Shown here: piece after piece, positions 1-6,051 of the stretch
Position numbering within the stretch: the stretch's first letter is position 1
How the letters are laid out: every line of letters starts with the position of its first letter
NCBI GenBank assembly: GCA_030838885.1
Contig: JAUZEU010000010.1
Coordinates: forward strand, 1-6,051
From: Bryobacterales bacterium
Lineage (GTDB): Bacteria > Acidobacteriota > Terriglobia > Bryobacterales > Bryobacteraceae
Direction of reading: 5' to 3'
Length of the DNA stretch: 6,051 nucleotides
The notes under the pieces: generated by a model
Seen by the model: only the letters and a program-made list of their open reading frames with translations
Databases searched by the model: none
What the model was told of the DNA's origin: nothing
Program-made: the position numbers and the translations under genes

Positions 1-17
1 CAAACACCAGACCTTTG

Positions 18-590
18 TTACCCCGCCTTGCGGCCGGAGCCTGCAGCCTGGGTTTTGCCTGCGGACTTCTTCGCGGGTGCCGGCGCTTCCTCAGCGTCTT
101 CCTGGCCCGCGTCTCGGCCCATTTCGGCAAGAATGGGTTCGTTAATTTCAGTCAGTTTGTCGTCTGTGGCCTTCTCCTCATCCAGAGTCTCCTCCAGCAG
201 GTCCGAAACATCATTCAGCCCGATCGCGTTGGCCCACGCACAGATAGTGCCGTAGCCCGCGATTTCGTAATGCTCCACTTTCTGGGCAGCGGCGATGATG
301 GCCGAATCCATCAACGGATCCTCCATTTCTTCACCCATGGTTTCCTGTGCTTCCGTGATCAGACCCTTCATGGCGGCGCACGGTTTGCCTTTGGCTTTCA
401 CACCGAGCATTTGGAACGCCTGCTCCAAACGCTGAACCTGACCTTTCGTTTCTTCCGTGTGATCGGTAAAAGCCTGGCGCAACTCGGTGTTCGAGGCGGC
501 CTTGGCCAGTTTCGGAAGTGCTTTTACAAGCTGCTTTTCCGCATCGTACAAATCCTGCATTTCTCTGATTAAGAGATCACGAATTTCCAT
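18..590 (-). CDS. YciE/YciF-type ferritin-like protein (DUF892)
   Basis: A 190-residue soluble protein of the DUF892 family (PF05974), a ferritin-like four-helix bundle found in stress-related loci such as yciGFE of enterobacteria. The exact biochemical role of the family is unsettled. Visible here: the typical N-terminus MEIRDLLIREMQDLYDAEKQL, a second helix with DHTEET (about 43-48), the EHYEIAGY motif (106-113) and a last helix with LDEEKATDDKL (136-146). E18, E47, E106, E109 and E139 are candidate metal ligands by analogy with ferritins; this is inference. After residue 160 comes an acidic stretch, then a Lys/Ala/Pro/Gly-rich basic tail (KKSAGK, GRK) that is probably disordered. ATG at 590 is chosen because it matches the family start and has AAGGAG eight bases upstream. 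An in-frame GTG at 653 would add 21 residues. There is no signal peptide. It is divergent from the transglutaminase-like operon, with no evident functional link. Confidence 0.9.
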   Translation of the reverse strand: MEIRDLLIREMQDLYDAEKQLVKALPKLAKAASNTELRQAFTDHTEETKGQVQRLEQAFQMLGVKAKGKPCAAMKGLITEAQETMGEEMEDPLMDSAIIAAAQKVEHYEIAGYGTICAWANAIGLNDVSDLLEETLDEEKATDDKLTEINEPILAEMGRDAGQEDAEEAPAPAKKSAGKTQAAGSGRKAG

Positions 591-598
591 TGATGGGG

Positions 599-604
599 CT
601 CCTT
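599..604 (-). promoter_or_regulatory. Ribosome binding site of the DUF892 gene
   Basis: On the minus strand this reads AAGGAG and is followed by an 8-base spacer and the ATG at 590. The spacing is near optimal and supports that start over the in-frame GTG at 653. Confidence 0.75.
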
Positions 605-656
605 GAAATAGGTAAATGTTGCCGGATCCCTGCTGGGAGGCCTTGCCTTCCACGAT

Positions 657-664
657 CCTCCTTA
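657..664 (-). promoter_or_regulatory. Second, consensus Shine-Dalgarno sequence upstream
   Basis: The minus strand reads TAAGGAGG, a full match to the anti-Shine-Dalgarno sequence, only three bases before an in-frame GTG (653-651) that is open through to the DUF892 gene. The spacing is short for efficient initiation. It could drive a form with 21 extra residues, be a ribosome standby site, or be chance. The extra residues do not resemble the family's usual N-terminus. Confidence 0.35.
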
Positions 665-843
665 AAGTGAGCAGTCAAGCGGCCTTTTGCAGGTGCGGTG
701 GGCAGCGCAGCGTTCGCTTGTTCACATTGTCCAATTGCTTCCAGGTTGAACGCCCGTGTTACCGTTAGGCTTCCGGGGCCAGGTATGCCCCTGCATATTT
801 ACTTCTGAACCGCTTCGATCAAACCAGCGAATTTCCGCGCCGC

Positions 844-851
844 AGAAAGAG
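844..851 (+). promoter_or_regulatory. Probable ribosome binding site of the first transglutaminase-like gene
   Basis: AGAAAGAG lies eight bases before the ATG at 860. It is a partial match to the Shine-Dalgarno consensus with good spacing, and supports the 860 start over the next in-frame ATG at 914. No convincing -35/-10 pair was found between 665 and 843. The only small hairpin there is GGGGC (775-779) with GCCCC (787-791), of unknown meaning. Confidence 0.45.
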
Positions 852-859
852 ATTTTGCA

Positions 860-1669
860 ATGCAGTTCCAGGCCGGTTACGAATTTATTTATAGTTGCCC
901 ACAACCCACGCCGATGATCTTGCTGGTGAATATCCACTACTCACGAGCATCAGATATTGTGGTACCAGATCACCTCACCTCCGACCCGTCCATGCCTATA
1001 ACGGCGTACCGCGATTCATTCGGGAACTGGTGCAATCGGATTGTTGCTCCGGAGGGCCGGTTGCGTTTAAGCGCCGATGGTGTGATCAGAGATTCCGGGC
1101 AGCCGGATGAAGTTGTTCCGTCGGCCGTGCAACATGCAGTGGAAGATCTGCCTGAGGAGACGCTCATGTTTCTGCTGGGCAGTCGCTACTGCGAAACCGA
1201 TTTGCTGTCACCAACGGCCTGGCAGCTGTTTGGGGCGGTGCAGCCAGGGTACGCACGCGTGCAGGCTATCTGCGATTACGTGCATAACCACATTGTGTTC
1301 AACTATCAAAACGCGCGGGCGACCCGCACGGCCGCCGAAGCGTTCAACGAGCGCACGGGGGTGTGCCGTGATTATGCGCATCTGGCAGTCGCCTTCTGCC
1401 GGTGCATGAATATCCCGACCCGCTACTGCACCGGATACCTGAGCGATGCCGGCACTCCTCCGCCCTACGCGGTCGGAGACTTTGCCGCGTGGTTCGAGGC
1501 CTATATCGGTGGCCGCTGGCACACCTTCGACCCGCGAAACAATGTTCCGAGAATTGGAAGAATCCTCATGGCGCGAGGCCGCGATGCCTCCGATGTTGCT
1601 ATGGTTACCTCGTTCGGGCCGAACACGCTGGAGAGCTTTCGCGTCTGGACGGACGAGATCTCTGACTGA
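860..1669 (+). CDS. Transglutaminase-like family protein with Ala in place of the catalytic His
   Basis: A 269-residue cytoplasmic protein (no signal peptide) of the bacterial transglutaminase-like superfamily (COG1305, core PF01841). These are papain-fold enzymes that cleave or form amide bonds using a Cys-His-Asp triad; the substrate is unknown. The N-terminal beta domain (about 1-100) includes YEFIYSCPQPTPM and AYRDSFGNWCNR, as in relatives, which supports the 860 start. The core follows: Cys169 in RTGVCRDYAHLAVAFCR, then DFAAWFEAYIGGRWHTFDPR, with Asp224 as the third triad member. The position expected to be His (the residue before AW) is Ala209. H221, three residues before Asp224, is the nearest His. 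The tail RIGRILMARGRDASDVAMVTSFG (231-253) is typical of this subgroup. There are eight cysteines, against two in the downstream paralogue. Its stop TGA overlaps the next gene's ATG by one base. The family call is firm; activity is uncertain. Confidence 0.9.
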   Translation: MQFQAGYEFIYSCPQPTPMILLVNIHYSRASDIVVPDHLTSDPSMPITAYRDSFGNWCNRIVAPEGRLRLSADGVIRDSGQPDEVVPSAVQHAVEDLPEETLMFLLGSRYCETDLLSPTAWQLFGAVQPGYARVQAICDYVHNHIVFNYQNARATRTAAEAFNERTGVCRDYAHLAVAFCRCMNIPTRYCTGYLSDAGTPPPYAVGDFAAWFEAYIGGRWHTFDPRNNVPRIGRILMARGRDASDVAMVTSFGPNTLESFRVWTDEISD

Positions 1670-2535
1670 TGTCTTTACTTACGGTGAGGCACGCCACCGT
1701 CTATCGTTATAACCAACCTGTAGGGCTCGGCGAGCACCGGATGATGTTTCGTCCGCGGGAAAGCCACGATTTGCGGCTGATCCGGACCGATCTGGCGATC
1801 ACGCCGCGTCCTGCGAATCTCCGATGGCTGCACGATCCGTTCGATAACTCGGTTGCCGTGGCCACCTTCGACACCACCACTTCGGAGCTTTGTTTCGAGA
1901 GCACGATAACTCTGGAGCATTTTGAAAACACAGTGCCCGAGTACCCGCTGGAGGAATATGCCCGCGAATATCCGTTTCGCTACTCCGACGCGGACTTCAG
2001 CAACTTGGCGCGCGGCCTGGCCCAGCACTACCCGAGCGAGAATGTTTCCCGATGGGCGTTGCAGTTTCTGGACCCCGCCGCCAGCACGGGAACTATGAAG
2101 ATGCTGCGCGCCATGACGCACGGCATTCGTGAACAGTTCATCTACTCGCGGCGAATTGAGAAAGGTGTGCAGACTCCGGACGAGACGCTGCGGAACAAAA
2201 GAGGAAGCTGCCGCGATTTTGCCGTGCTGATGATGGAAGCCACTCGTTCTCTGGGGGTGGCGGCGCGTTTTGTCAGCGGCTACATCTTCGTGCCCGATCA
2301 CTCCGGTCTCAGCGGTGGAGGTGCTACGCACGCGTGGATGCAGGCCTATCTGCCAGGGGCGGGATGGATCGATTTCGATCCCACCAACAGCATCATTGGG
2401 AATCGCAACCTGATTCGTGTTGGAGTGGCATGGACACCCGATCAGGTGCTGCCACTTTGGGGCACGTATCACGGCCCCGCGGAGGCGTTCGAGAGTATGG
2501 ATGTCACTGTATCCGTGACGGAGACCCCCGCGTAA
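1669..2535 (+). CDS. Transglutaminase family protein with intact Cys-His-Asp triad
   Basis: A 288-residue cytoplasmic protein with a bacterial transglutaminase-like N-terminal domain (PF08379, about residues 4-85; VRHATVYRYNQPVGLGEHR, then FRPRESHDLRL) followed by a transglutaminase core (PF01841, about 145-240). The predicted triad is Cys181 (RGSCRDFAVLMMEA), His221 (GATHAWMQAYLPG) and Asp237 (GWIDFDPTN). The C-terminal part GTYHGPAEAFESMDVTVSVT is typical of the family. By fold it should hydrolyse or transfer amide bonds, probably acting on a peptide or protein; no substrate can be read from the sequence. Related genes in other bacteria often sit with alpha-E (DUF403) and ATP-grasp genes, but none is in this window. 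The ATG overlaps the upstream stop (TGATG), with a weak GGACGAG eleven bases before it, so expression probably depends on translational coupling. It differs strongly from its neighbour outside the core, so this is not a recent duplication. Confidence 0.93.
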   Translation: MSLLTVRHATVYRYNQPVGLGEHRMMFRPRESHDLRLIRTDLAITPRPANLRWLHDPFDNSVAVATFDTTTSELCFESTITLEHFENTVPEYPLEEYAREYPFRYSDADFSNLARGLAQHYPSENVSRWALQFLDPAASTGTMKMLRAMTHGIREQFIYSRRIEKGVQTPDETLRNKRGSCRDFAVLMMEATRSLGVAARFVSGYIFVPDHSGLSGGGATHAWMQAYLPGAGWIDFDPTNSIIGNRNLIRVGVAWTPDQVLPLWGTYHGPAEAFESMDVTVSVTETPA

Positions 2536-2808
2536 TCGCCGCTCGGTATGGTTGAAACAGTACTGTAAAAAACGTTACCAAGGTACTTGCATCCCGCGTT
2601 CACAAGCGGTAGATTAGGGGCAGCAGTAGATGAATTGAAACCGTGGAGGATCAAATAGACCTGATACATGAGTTTCGTTTTTCGCAGCTGTTTGGTTTGA
2701 AGTCCTGTAAGTCATGTAGTTGACGTGAGTAAGCGGCGCGGCTGTTTGCGCGTATGCTCACATTCAAATTATGCAGGGGGTAAAGCTGAATAATCCTTCC
2801 GGCAGTAC

Positions 2809-2958
2809 AACGACAGAAACAGCAAGGGCTCAGGTATTCCTTTAATTCGCTGTTGTATTCGAGTAAAGCTGTAACCAGAAGAAGGCGAAGAGTTGAAGGG
2901 TTTGTACTTTTAGTCCATGAACGTGCCTTCCGTTAGTATGTAGTTTCTTTCTGTCGTT
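2809..2958. repeat. 11-base inverted repeat with about 128-base spacing
   Basis: AACGACAGAAA at 2809-2819 is exactly complementary to TTTCTGTCGTT at 2948-2958. Inside it, AACAGC (2818-2823) and GCTGTT (2849-2854) form a second, shorter pair that competes for two bases of the first arm. The arms could close a folded RNA just upstream of the plus-strand terminator. A match this long in a spacer of this size is uncommon but possible by chance. Confidence 0.35.
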
Positions 2959-2988
2959 CGGCTGTCATCAGTATTTTGTGAGTAGGTT

Positions 2989-3026
2989 AACCGGGGATGG
3001 CGAAAACTATCCCCGGTTTTGTATTT
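2989..3026 (+). terminator. Intrinsic terminator for plus-strand transcripts
   Basis: A perfect 10-base-pair stem, AACCGGGGAT (2989-2998) with ATCCCCGGTT (3009-3018), encloses a 10-base loop containing GCGAAAAC and is followed by TTTTGTATTT. The T-rich tract is on the plus strand only; read on the minus strand the stem is followed by AACCTACTC, so it is not a good terminator in that direction. It lies about 450 bases beyond the stop of the second transglutaminase-like gene, so it ends either that operon's long 3' UTR or a separate RNA. Confidence 0.75.
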
Positions 3027-3059
3027 GGGCGTTCGTGTCAGCCGATGAGGGATACAGAG

Positions 3060-3109
3060 AAAAGCAAAAAGGGCTGGCTTCCGCCTACGTGGCAAAGAAC
3101 ACGCCCTTC
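3060..3109 (-). terminator. Probable intrinsic terminator of the receptor gene
   Basis: On the minus strand, 28 bases after the receptor's stop, AAGGGC (3108-3103) pairs with GCCCTT (3074-3069) and is followed by a T-rich tract TTTGCTTTT. Between the arms is a second stem, CTTTGCC and GGCGGAAG with one bulged G, around an ACGTA loop (3097-3078). The interrupted stem is longer than usual, so the call is less certain than for the plus-strand hairpin. Its position right after the gene supports it. Confidence 0.55.
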
Positions 3110-3136
3110 AGGAACCACTAAACGGTTGAGTGCGGC

Positions 3137-6051
3137 TTAGAAATAGACGCGAAGTCCCATTGTGATCACCCGAGCGGTGTACTGCGGACCGGAGGCGCGG
3201 CCGAAGTTGGCGTTGCCCACTGTCCCGTTCACACCGAAATTGGTTCGGTTGAACGGGTTAAAGGCATCCGCTCGGAACTGCATCCGTATCAAGTTGCCGT
3301 CGCCTTTCGGCCAGATTGCCAACTGCTTCACCAGTGCGATGTTGTCCACCAGCACCGGCGGTTGACGGAACCGGCCGTTATACTGCGAGGAATTTCCGAA
3401 CGAGAACTGACCCGGAACTGAGAACGCCGCCGAGTTGAAGTAGACGCTGGCCGGGTTGTTCGGGTCGAGCGAGGTGCGGTCCTGACCGGTGAGGACGGCG
3501 CCACCATTTGAGTTGCACATACGAGCGCTGGTGAAGAGCACGCCACTGAGGGTGTTCGCGCAGTTCAGCGCGATGAGTGCGCCGCTGCGGTACTGGTGCG
3601 TATCGGCAATTGTCCAGTCCCCAATTATAGAATTCACCAGGCGGTTGCTGCCGCCGAGGAAGCGTTTGTTCTTCCCGAAAGGCAGGTCATAGCTGCTCAG
3701 GAAGTTAAATACGTTTGGCAGGTCGAACGGCAGGTACGACTTGGGCTGGGTCAGGTTGTAATTGTCCTGCGGGTAAACCTGGTTTTGCGAGAAGATCTGG
3801 CGGTAGGTCAGCAACGAGAGCGTCTTTGAGCGAACATACGATGCAGTGAACTGCCAGTCACCGAACCGACGCTGAACCTTGACCGTTGCGGCGTCGTACC
3901 AGGTCTTGCCCAGTCCACTGTTCCGCGACCACAAATTTAAGAACTGAGGATAGGGACGGAGAGACTGGGCCAGGGTACCGGTGTCAGGGAAGTTCGCGTA
4001 GGGCTTTTTGAATCCCTGTGCGACGACGGCGGCTGAAATTATGGGCTGCTGCAGTAACGAGCCGAGGTACAGATACGACGGGTTGACCTGGTTCAGGTCT
4101 ATTGTGGAGTTCAGACCACGGCCACGATTGCCAGCGTACTCGACTTCAATGAGGAACTGTTTGACTTCGCGTTGCAGATTGAGGCTCCAGTTATAAACAC
4201 GAGGCGCCTTGCCGAAGGTTGGTCCGAGGTAGTCCACTGAGACACCGTTGCCGATGCTGGGTCCGAGGAAAGGCGGAGGCTGATAACCTGCGGGCTTCGG
4301 GATGCCGCTGTCCCACTGGAAGGGGGCGGTCACGCCATCGGAAATCTGCTGGAAAAGGCCGTTGGCGCCGAGGGTACATCCGCAGCCGCCGTTGCTGGTG
4401 GCCTCATAAAAGATTCCGAAGCCGCCGCGGAGTACAGTTTTCGAATTGATCTGATAGGCGAAGCCGGCGCGCGGACCGATATTGGTGTGGTCGGTCGGCC
4501 AGAACCTGTTCACGCCCAGCCGGTTGGGACCGCTGCCCGGGAAGACGTAGGAGCCTGGGTAGTTATTGGCTGCCGGGTTGGGTGTAGTCAGCGAAACGGA
4601 ACTCATAGTCGGGGCGCTCCAGTTGATGGGAACTTCATAGCGCAGACCGAGATTGAGTGTCAGATTCGGCCGGATGCGCCAGTTGTCCTGGAAGTAGCCG
4701 GCATAGTATTGATAGGTGATGTGACTATCCTGCACAGGCGTGGCGGTCGCGGTCACAGAGTCCGGCAAGCCGAGAAGAAAGCTGGCCAAGGAGTTGCCAG
4801 TGGTGCCTGTCGCCGCCGGGTTGGCGGTTTCGTTGCGCGCGAAGGCATAAGTTCCGTTGCTGCCTGCGAGGTCGTGGGAGAAGGTGATGGGTCGGCGATA
4901 ATCCCAACCCATTTTGAATTCGTGCTTGCCCCTGATCACGGTAAGCCCCTGATCGATCTGCGGAGTGTAGTTATTCTGTCCGCCATTGTTTACTTTGCCC
5001 TGTTGCATGCCCCAGGCGGTGTAGGCGTCGGCGCCTGCGAACTGGATCACCGGGGTGGCATCCGAATCGCCTGCAAGACCGGGAAAGCCCACCTTAGAGG
5101 CGAAACCGCTCTGGCTGGGGAGGAACCATAGCTGCACCGTCGTGGAATATCCGAAGGTGGTGTGGAGGTTCACGGTGGGCGAGAAGGTGAAGTCGTGATT
5201 GATCCGGTAGATGTGGGGCTTCTGATACTGGTCACCGAGCGCGGTTCCCAGGGGACCGTCAAAATCTGAAACGGCGTGGGTCAACTGGCTGTCCCAGGAC
5301 TGGAAGTAAGAAAGCCTGCTCCGATCACTGAAGTTGTGATCGATCTTGAAGGCCAGAACGTGATCCGTGATGTGGGTGGTGTTCACGAAGGAATGGTTGC
5401 TCGATAGTGCGGGACCATTCGGTGCAGGAACAAACGGAAGAATATTGTTGGAAATTTTGCTGAACCGGCTGGAGGGGATCGTATTGTTGGGGAACGGTGT
5501 GCGGGTGGCGGACGAACCCGAGCCGATGGTGGTGGCGGGGTCATAGATCAGTTGCGGGAGCTGGCTGAAGTCGCCTTTGAGCTGCTGCGCAGTTGGGACT
5601 GTGTTGACGGTCGACGTTGGGGTTACCGGGCGAAGATCATTATCGTTCGAAAAGTAGAAGAAGGTTTTATTGCGGCCGTTGTAGACTTTTGGGATCCAGA
5701 CAGGCCCGCCGACTCCGCCACTGGTGGCGTTCAGCCGGTCTTTCGGACGGAAACCCGGTTTATTGTTTTGGTTCTGATTTATGGTCCAACCCGCCGCTTC
5801 CCAAATGTCACGGCGCATGTTGTATGCCCAGGTTCCGTGGATCGCGTTGGTACCGGAACGCGTGATGAAGACTTCGATGCCACCACCCACGCGTCCGTAT
5901 TCAGCTGTGTAGGTGCCCACCAACAATTTGACTTCACTGAACGATTCGGCAGAGGGAGGATTGAAAACCGTACCGCCCGATTCGGGGATGACGTTACTGG
6001 TGCCATCAATCAACTGTTCGCGCGACCGTCCAGTAGAACCGGCGATGCTGA
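3137..6051 (-). CDS. Oar-like TonB-dependent outer-membrane protein, 5' end outside the window
   Basis: 970 codons are present and the frame stays open to the window edge. The upstream residues GSTGRSREQLIDGTSN continue the family's plug sequence, so the TTG at 6013 is not a real start. The missing part should hold a signal peptide, a carboxypeptidase-regulatory-like (CnaB-type) domain and the start of the plug. Counted from the edge: plug motif YTAEYGRVGGG (47-57) and TRSGTN (63-68), GGPVWIPK (114-121), then a long beta-barrel with NWRIRPNLTLNLGLRYE (456-472), TVLRGGFGIFYEA (538-550), YNWSLNLQREV (619-629) and DAFNPFNRTNFG (928-939). It ends in GLRVYF, a C-terminal Phe as expected for outer-membrane insertion. 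Such proteins probably take up or sense large substrates with TonB energy; the ligand is unknown. Four cysteines are visible: a CGC pair (556, 558), 830 and 845. No frameshift is seen. The gene converges on the operon and ends in its own terminator. Confidence 0.93.
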   Translation of the reverse strand, partial: SIAGSTGRSREQLIDGTSNVIPESGGTVFNPPSAESFSEVKLLVGTYTAEYGRVGGGIEVFITRSGTNAIHGTWAYNMRRDIWEAAGWTINQNQNNKPGFRPKDRLNATSGGVGGPVWIPKVYNGRNKTFFYFSNDNDLRPVTPTSTVNTVPTAQQLKGDFSQLPQLIYDPATTIGSGSSATRTPFPNNTIPSSRFSKISNNILPFVPAPNGPALSSNHSFVNTTHITDHVLAFKIDHNFSDRSRLSYFQSWDSQLTHAVSDFDGPLGTALGDQYQKPHIYRINHDFTFSPTVNLHTTFGYSTTVQLWFLPSQSGFASKVGFPGLAGDSDATPVIQFAGADAYTAWGMQQGKVNNGGQNNYTPQIDQGLTVIRGKHEFKMGWDYRRPITFSHDLAGSNGTYAFARNETANPAATGTTGNSLASFLLGLPDSVTATATPVQDSHITYQYYAGYFQDNWRIRPNLTLNLGLRYEVPINWSAPTMSSVSLTTPNPAANNYPGSYVFPGSGPNRLGVNRFWPTDHTNIGPRAGFAYQINSKTVLRGGFGIFYEATSNGGCGCTLGANGLFQQISDGVTAPFQWDSGIPKPAGYQPPPFLGPSIGNGVSVDYLGPTFGKAPRVYNWSLNLQREVKQFLIEVEYAGNRGRGLNSTIDLNQVNPSYLYLGSLLQQPIISAAVVAQGFKKPYANFPDTGTLAQSLRPYPQFLNLWSRNSGLGKTWYDAATVKVQRRFGDWQFTASYVRSKTLSLLTYRQIFSQNQVYPQDNYNLTQPKSYLPFDLPNVFNFLSSYDLPFGKNKRFLGGSNRLVNSIIGDWTIADTHQYRSGALIALNCANTLSGVLFTSARMCNSNGGAVLTGQDRTSLDPNNPASVYFNSAAFSVPGQFSFGNSSQYNGRFRQPPVLVDNIALVKQLAIWPKGDGNLIRMQFRADAFNPFNRTNFGVNGTVGNANFGRASGPQYTARVITMGLRVYF

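Larger units (their letters stand above)
2536..3136. other. Intergenic region without a credible protein gene
   Basis: This 601-base stretch separates the operon from the converging receptor gene. Counted over 2581-3000 it is about 46% G+C, clearly lower than the genes. Every plus-strand ATG frame checked is short: 6, 10, 9, 24 and 8 codons, none with a well-placed Shine-Dalgarno sequence. It holds a perfect 10-base palindrome ACAGTACTGT (2557-2566), an 11-base inverted repeat (2809-2958) and two terminators of opposite orientation. It could be a long 3' UTR of the operon, a small RNA gene, or decayed sequence. No tRNA or CRISPR-like repeat is visible. Confidence 0.6.

Noticed and set aside
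15..572. Plus-strand open frame of 185 codons opposite the ferritin-like gene
   Set aside because: It is the mirror of a clear DUF892 protein on the minus strand, with no ribosome binding site or family resemblance.
676..720. Inverted repeat CAAGCG (676-681) and CGCTTG (715-720) in the divergent region
   Set aside because: Six-base arms with a 33-base gap are expected by chance in a region of this size, and no promoter could be placed next to them.
1675..2472. Minus-strand open frame of 265 codons opposite the second transglutaminase-like gene
   Set aside because: The plus strand encodes a clear transglutaminase with its full triad; the antisense translation resembles no family I recognise.
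2720..2774. Possible sigma70 promoter elements (TTGACG at 2720, TATGCT at 2753, TTGCGC at 2746, TTATGC at 2769)
   Set aside because: TTGACG and TATGCT are 27 bases apart, too far. TTGCGC and TTATGC are 17 apart but match the consensus poorly.
2771..2845. 24-codon plus-strand frame starting MQGVKLNNPSGS
   Set aside because: There is no Shine-Dalgarno sequence before its ATG and the length is within chance expectation; kept only as a note in case a transcript is shown.
2910..3095. Minus-strand open frame of 61 codons in the spacer
   Set aside because: It runs through both terminator hairpins, and no homology is recognised. The overlap with the terminators argues against a gene.
4487..5131. 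Plus-strand open frame of 214 codons inside the receptor gene
   Set aside because: It lies antisense to a well-recognised receptor reading frame, has no recognisable domain and is explained as a composition shadow of a high-G+C gene.

Overview
The window looks like chromosomal DNA of an acidobacterium. The main clue is the long minus-strand gene at 3137-6051. It encodes a large Oar-like TonB-dependent outer-membrane protein with the AEYGRxGGG and TRSGTN signatures and a C-terminal aromatic residue, a family present in very many copies in Acidobacteria (Bryobacter/Solibacter/Terriglobia type genomes). This assignment is by family recognition and was not searched. Two stretches of the plus-strand genes that were counted have 57-68% G+C. 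The long spacer at 2581-3000 is about 46%.

Layout. (1) 18-590, minus: a YciE/YciF-type ferritin-like protein (DUF892). (2) 591-859: a divergent intergenic region holding the start signals of both flanking genes; no convincing sigma70 promoter was seen. (3) 860-1669 and 1669-2535, plus: two different transglutaminase-like cysteine-protease-fold proteins in a tight operon whose stop and start codons overlap (TGATG). The second has a complete Cys-His-Asp triad. The first has the Cys and Asp, but Ala where the His is expected. (4) 2536-3136: 601 bases without a credible protein gene. It contains an intrinsic terminator for plus-strand transcripts, a separate one for minus-strand transcripts, a long-range inverted repeat and a short palindrome. 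(5) 3137-6051, minus: the receptor, whose 5' end lies beyond the window.

How the parts relate. The two transglutaminase-like genes are very probably co-transcribed and translationally coupled, so their products probably work in one process, acting on peptide or isopeptide bonds in the cytoplasm since neither has a signal peptide. The ferritin-like gene is transcribed the other way and may be a stress gene unrelated to them. The receptor converges on the operon and is probably unrelated too; the two terminators keep the converging transcripts about 33 bases apart.

No clearly new system is evident. The points most worth a second look are the missing catalytic histidine in the first transglutaminase-like protein, and the long low-G+C spacer ending in a plus-strand terminator, which could be a long 3' UTR or a small RNA.
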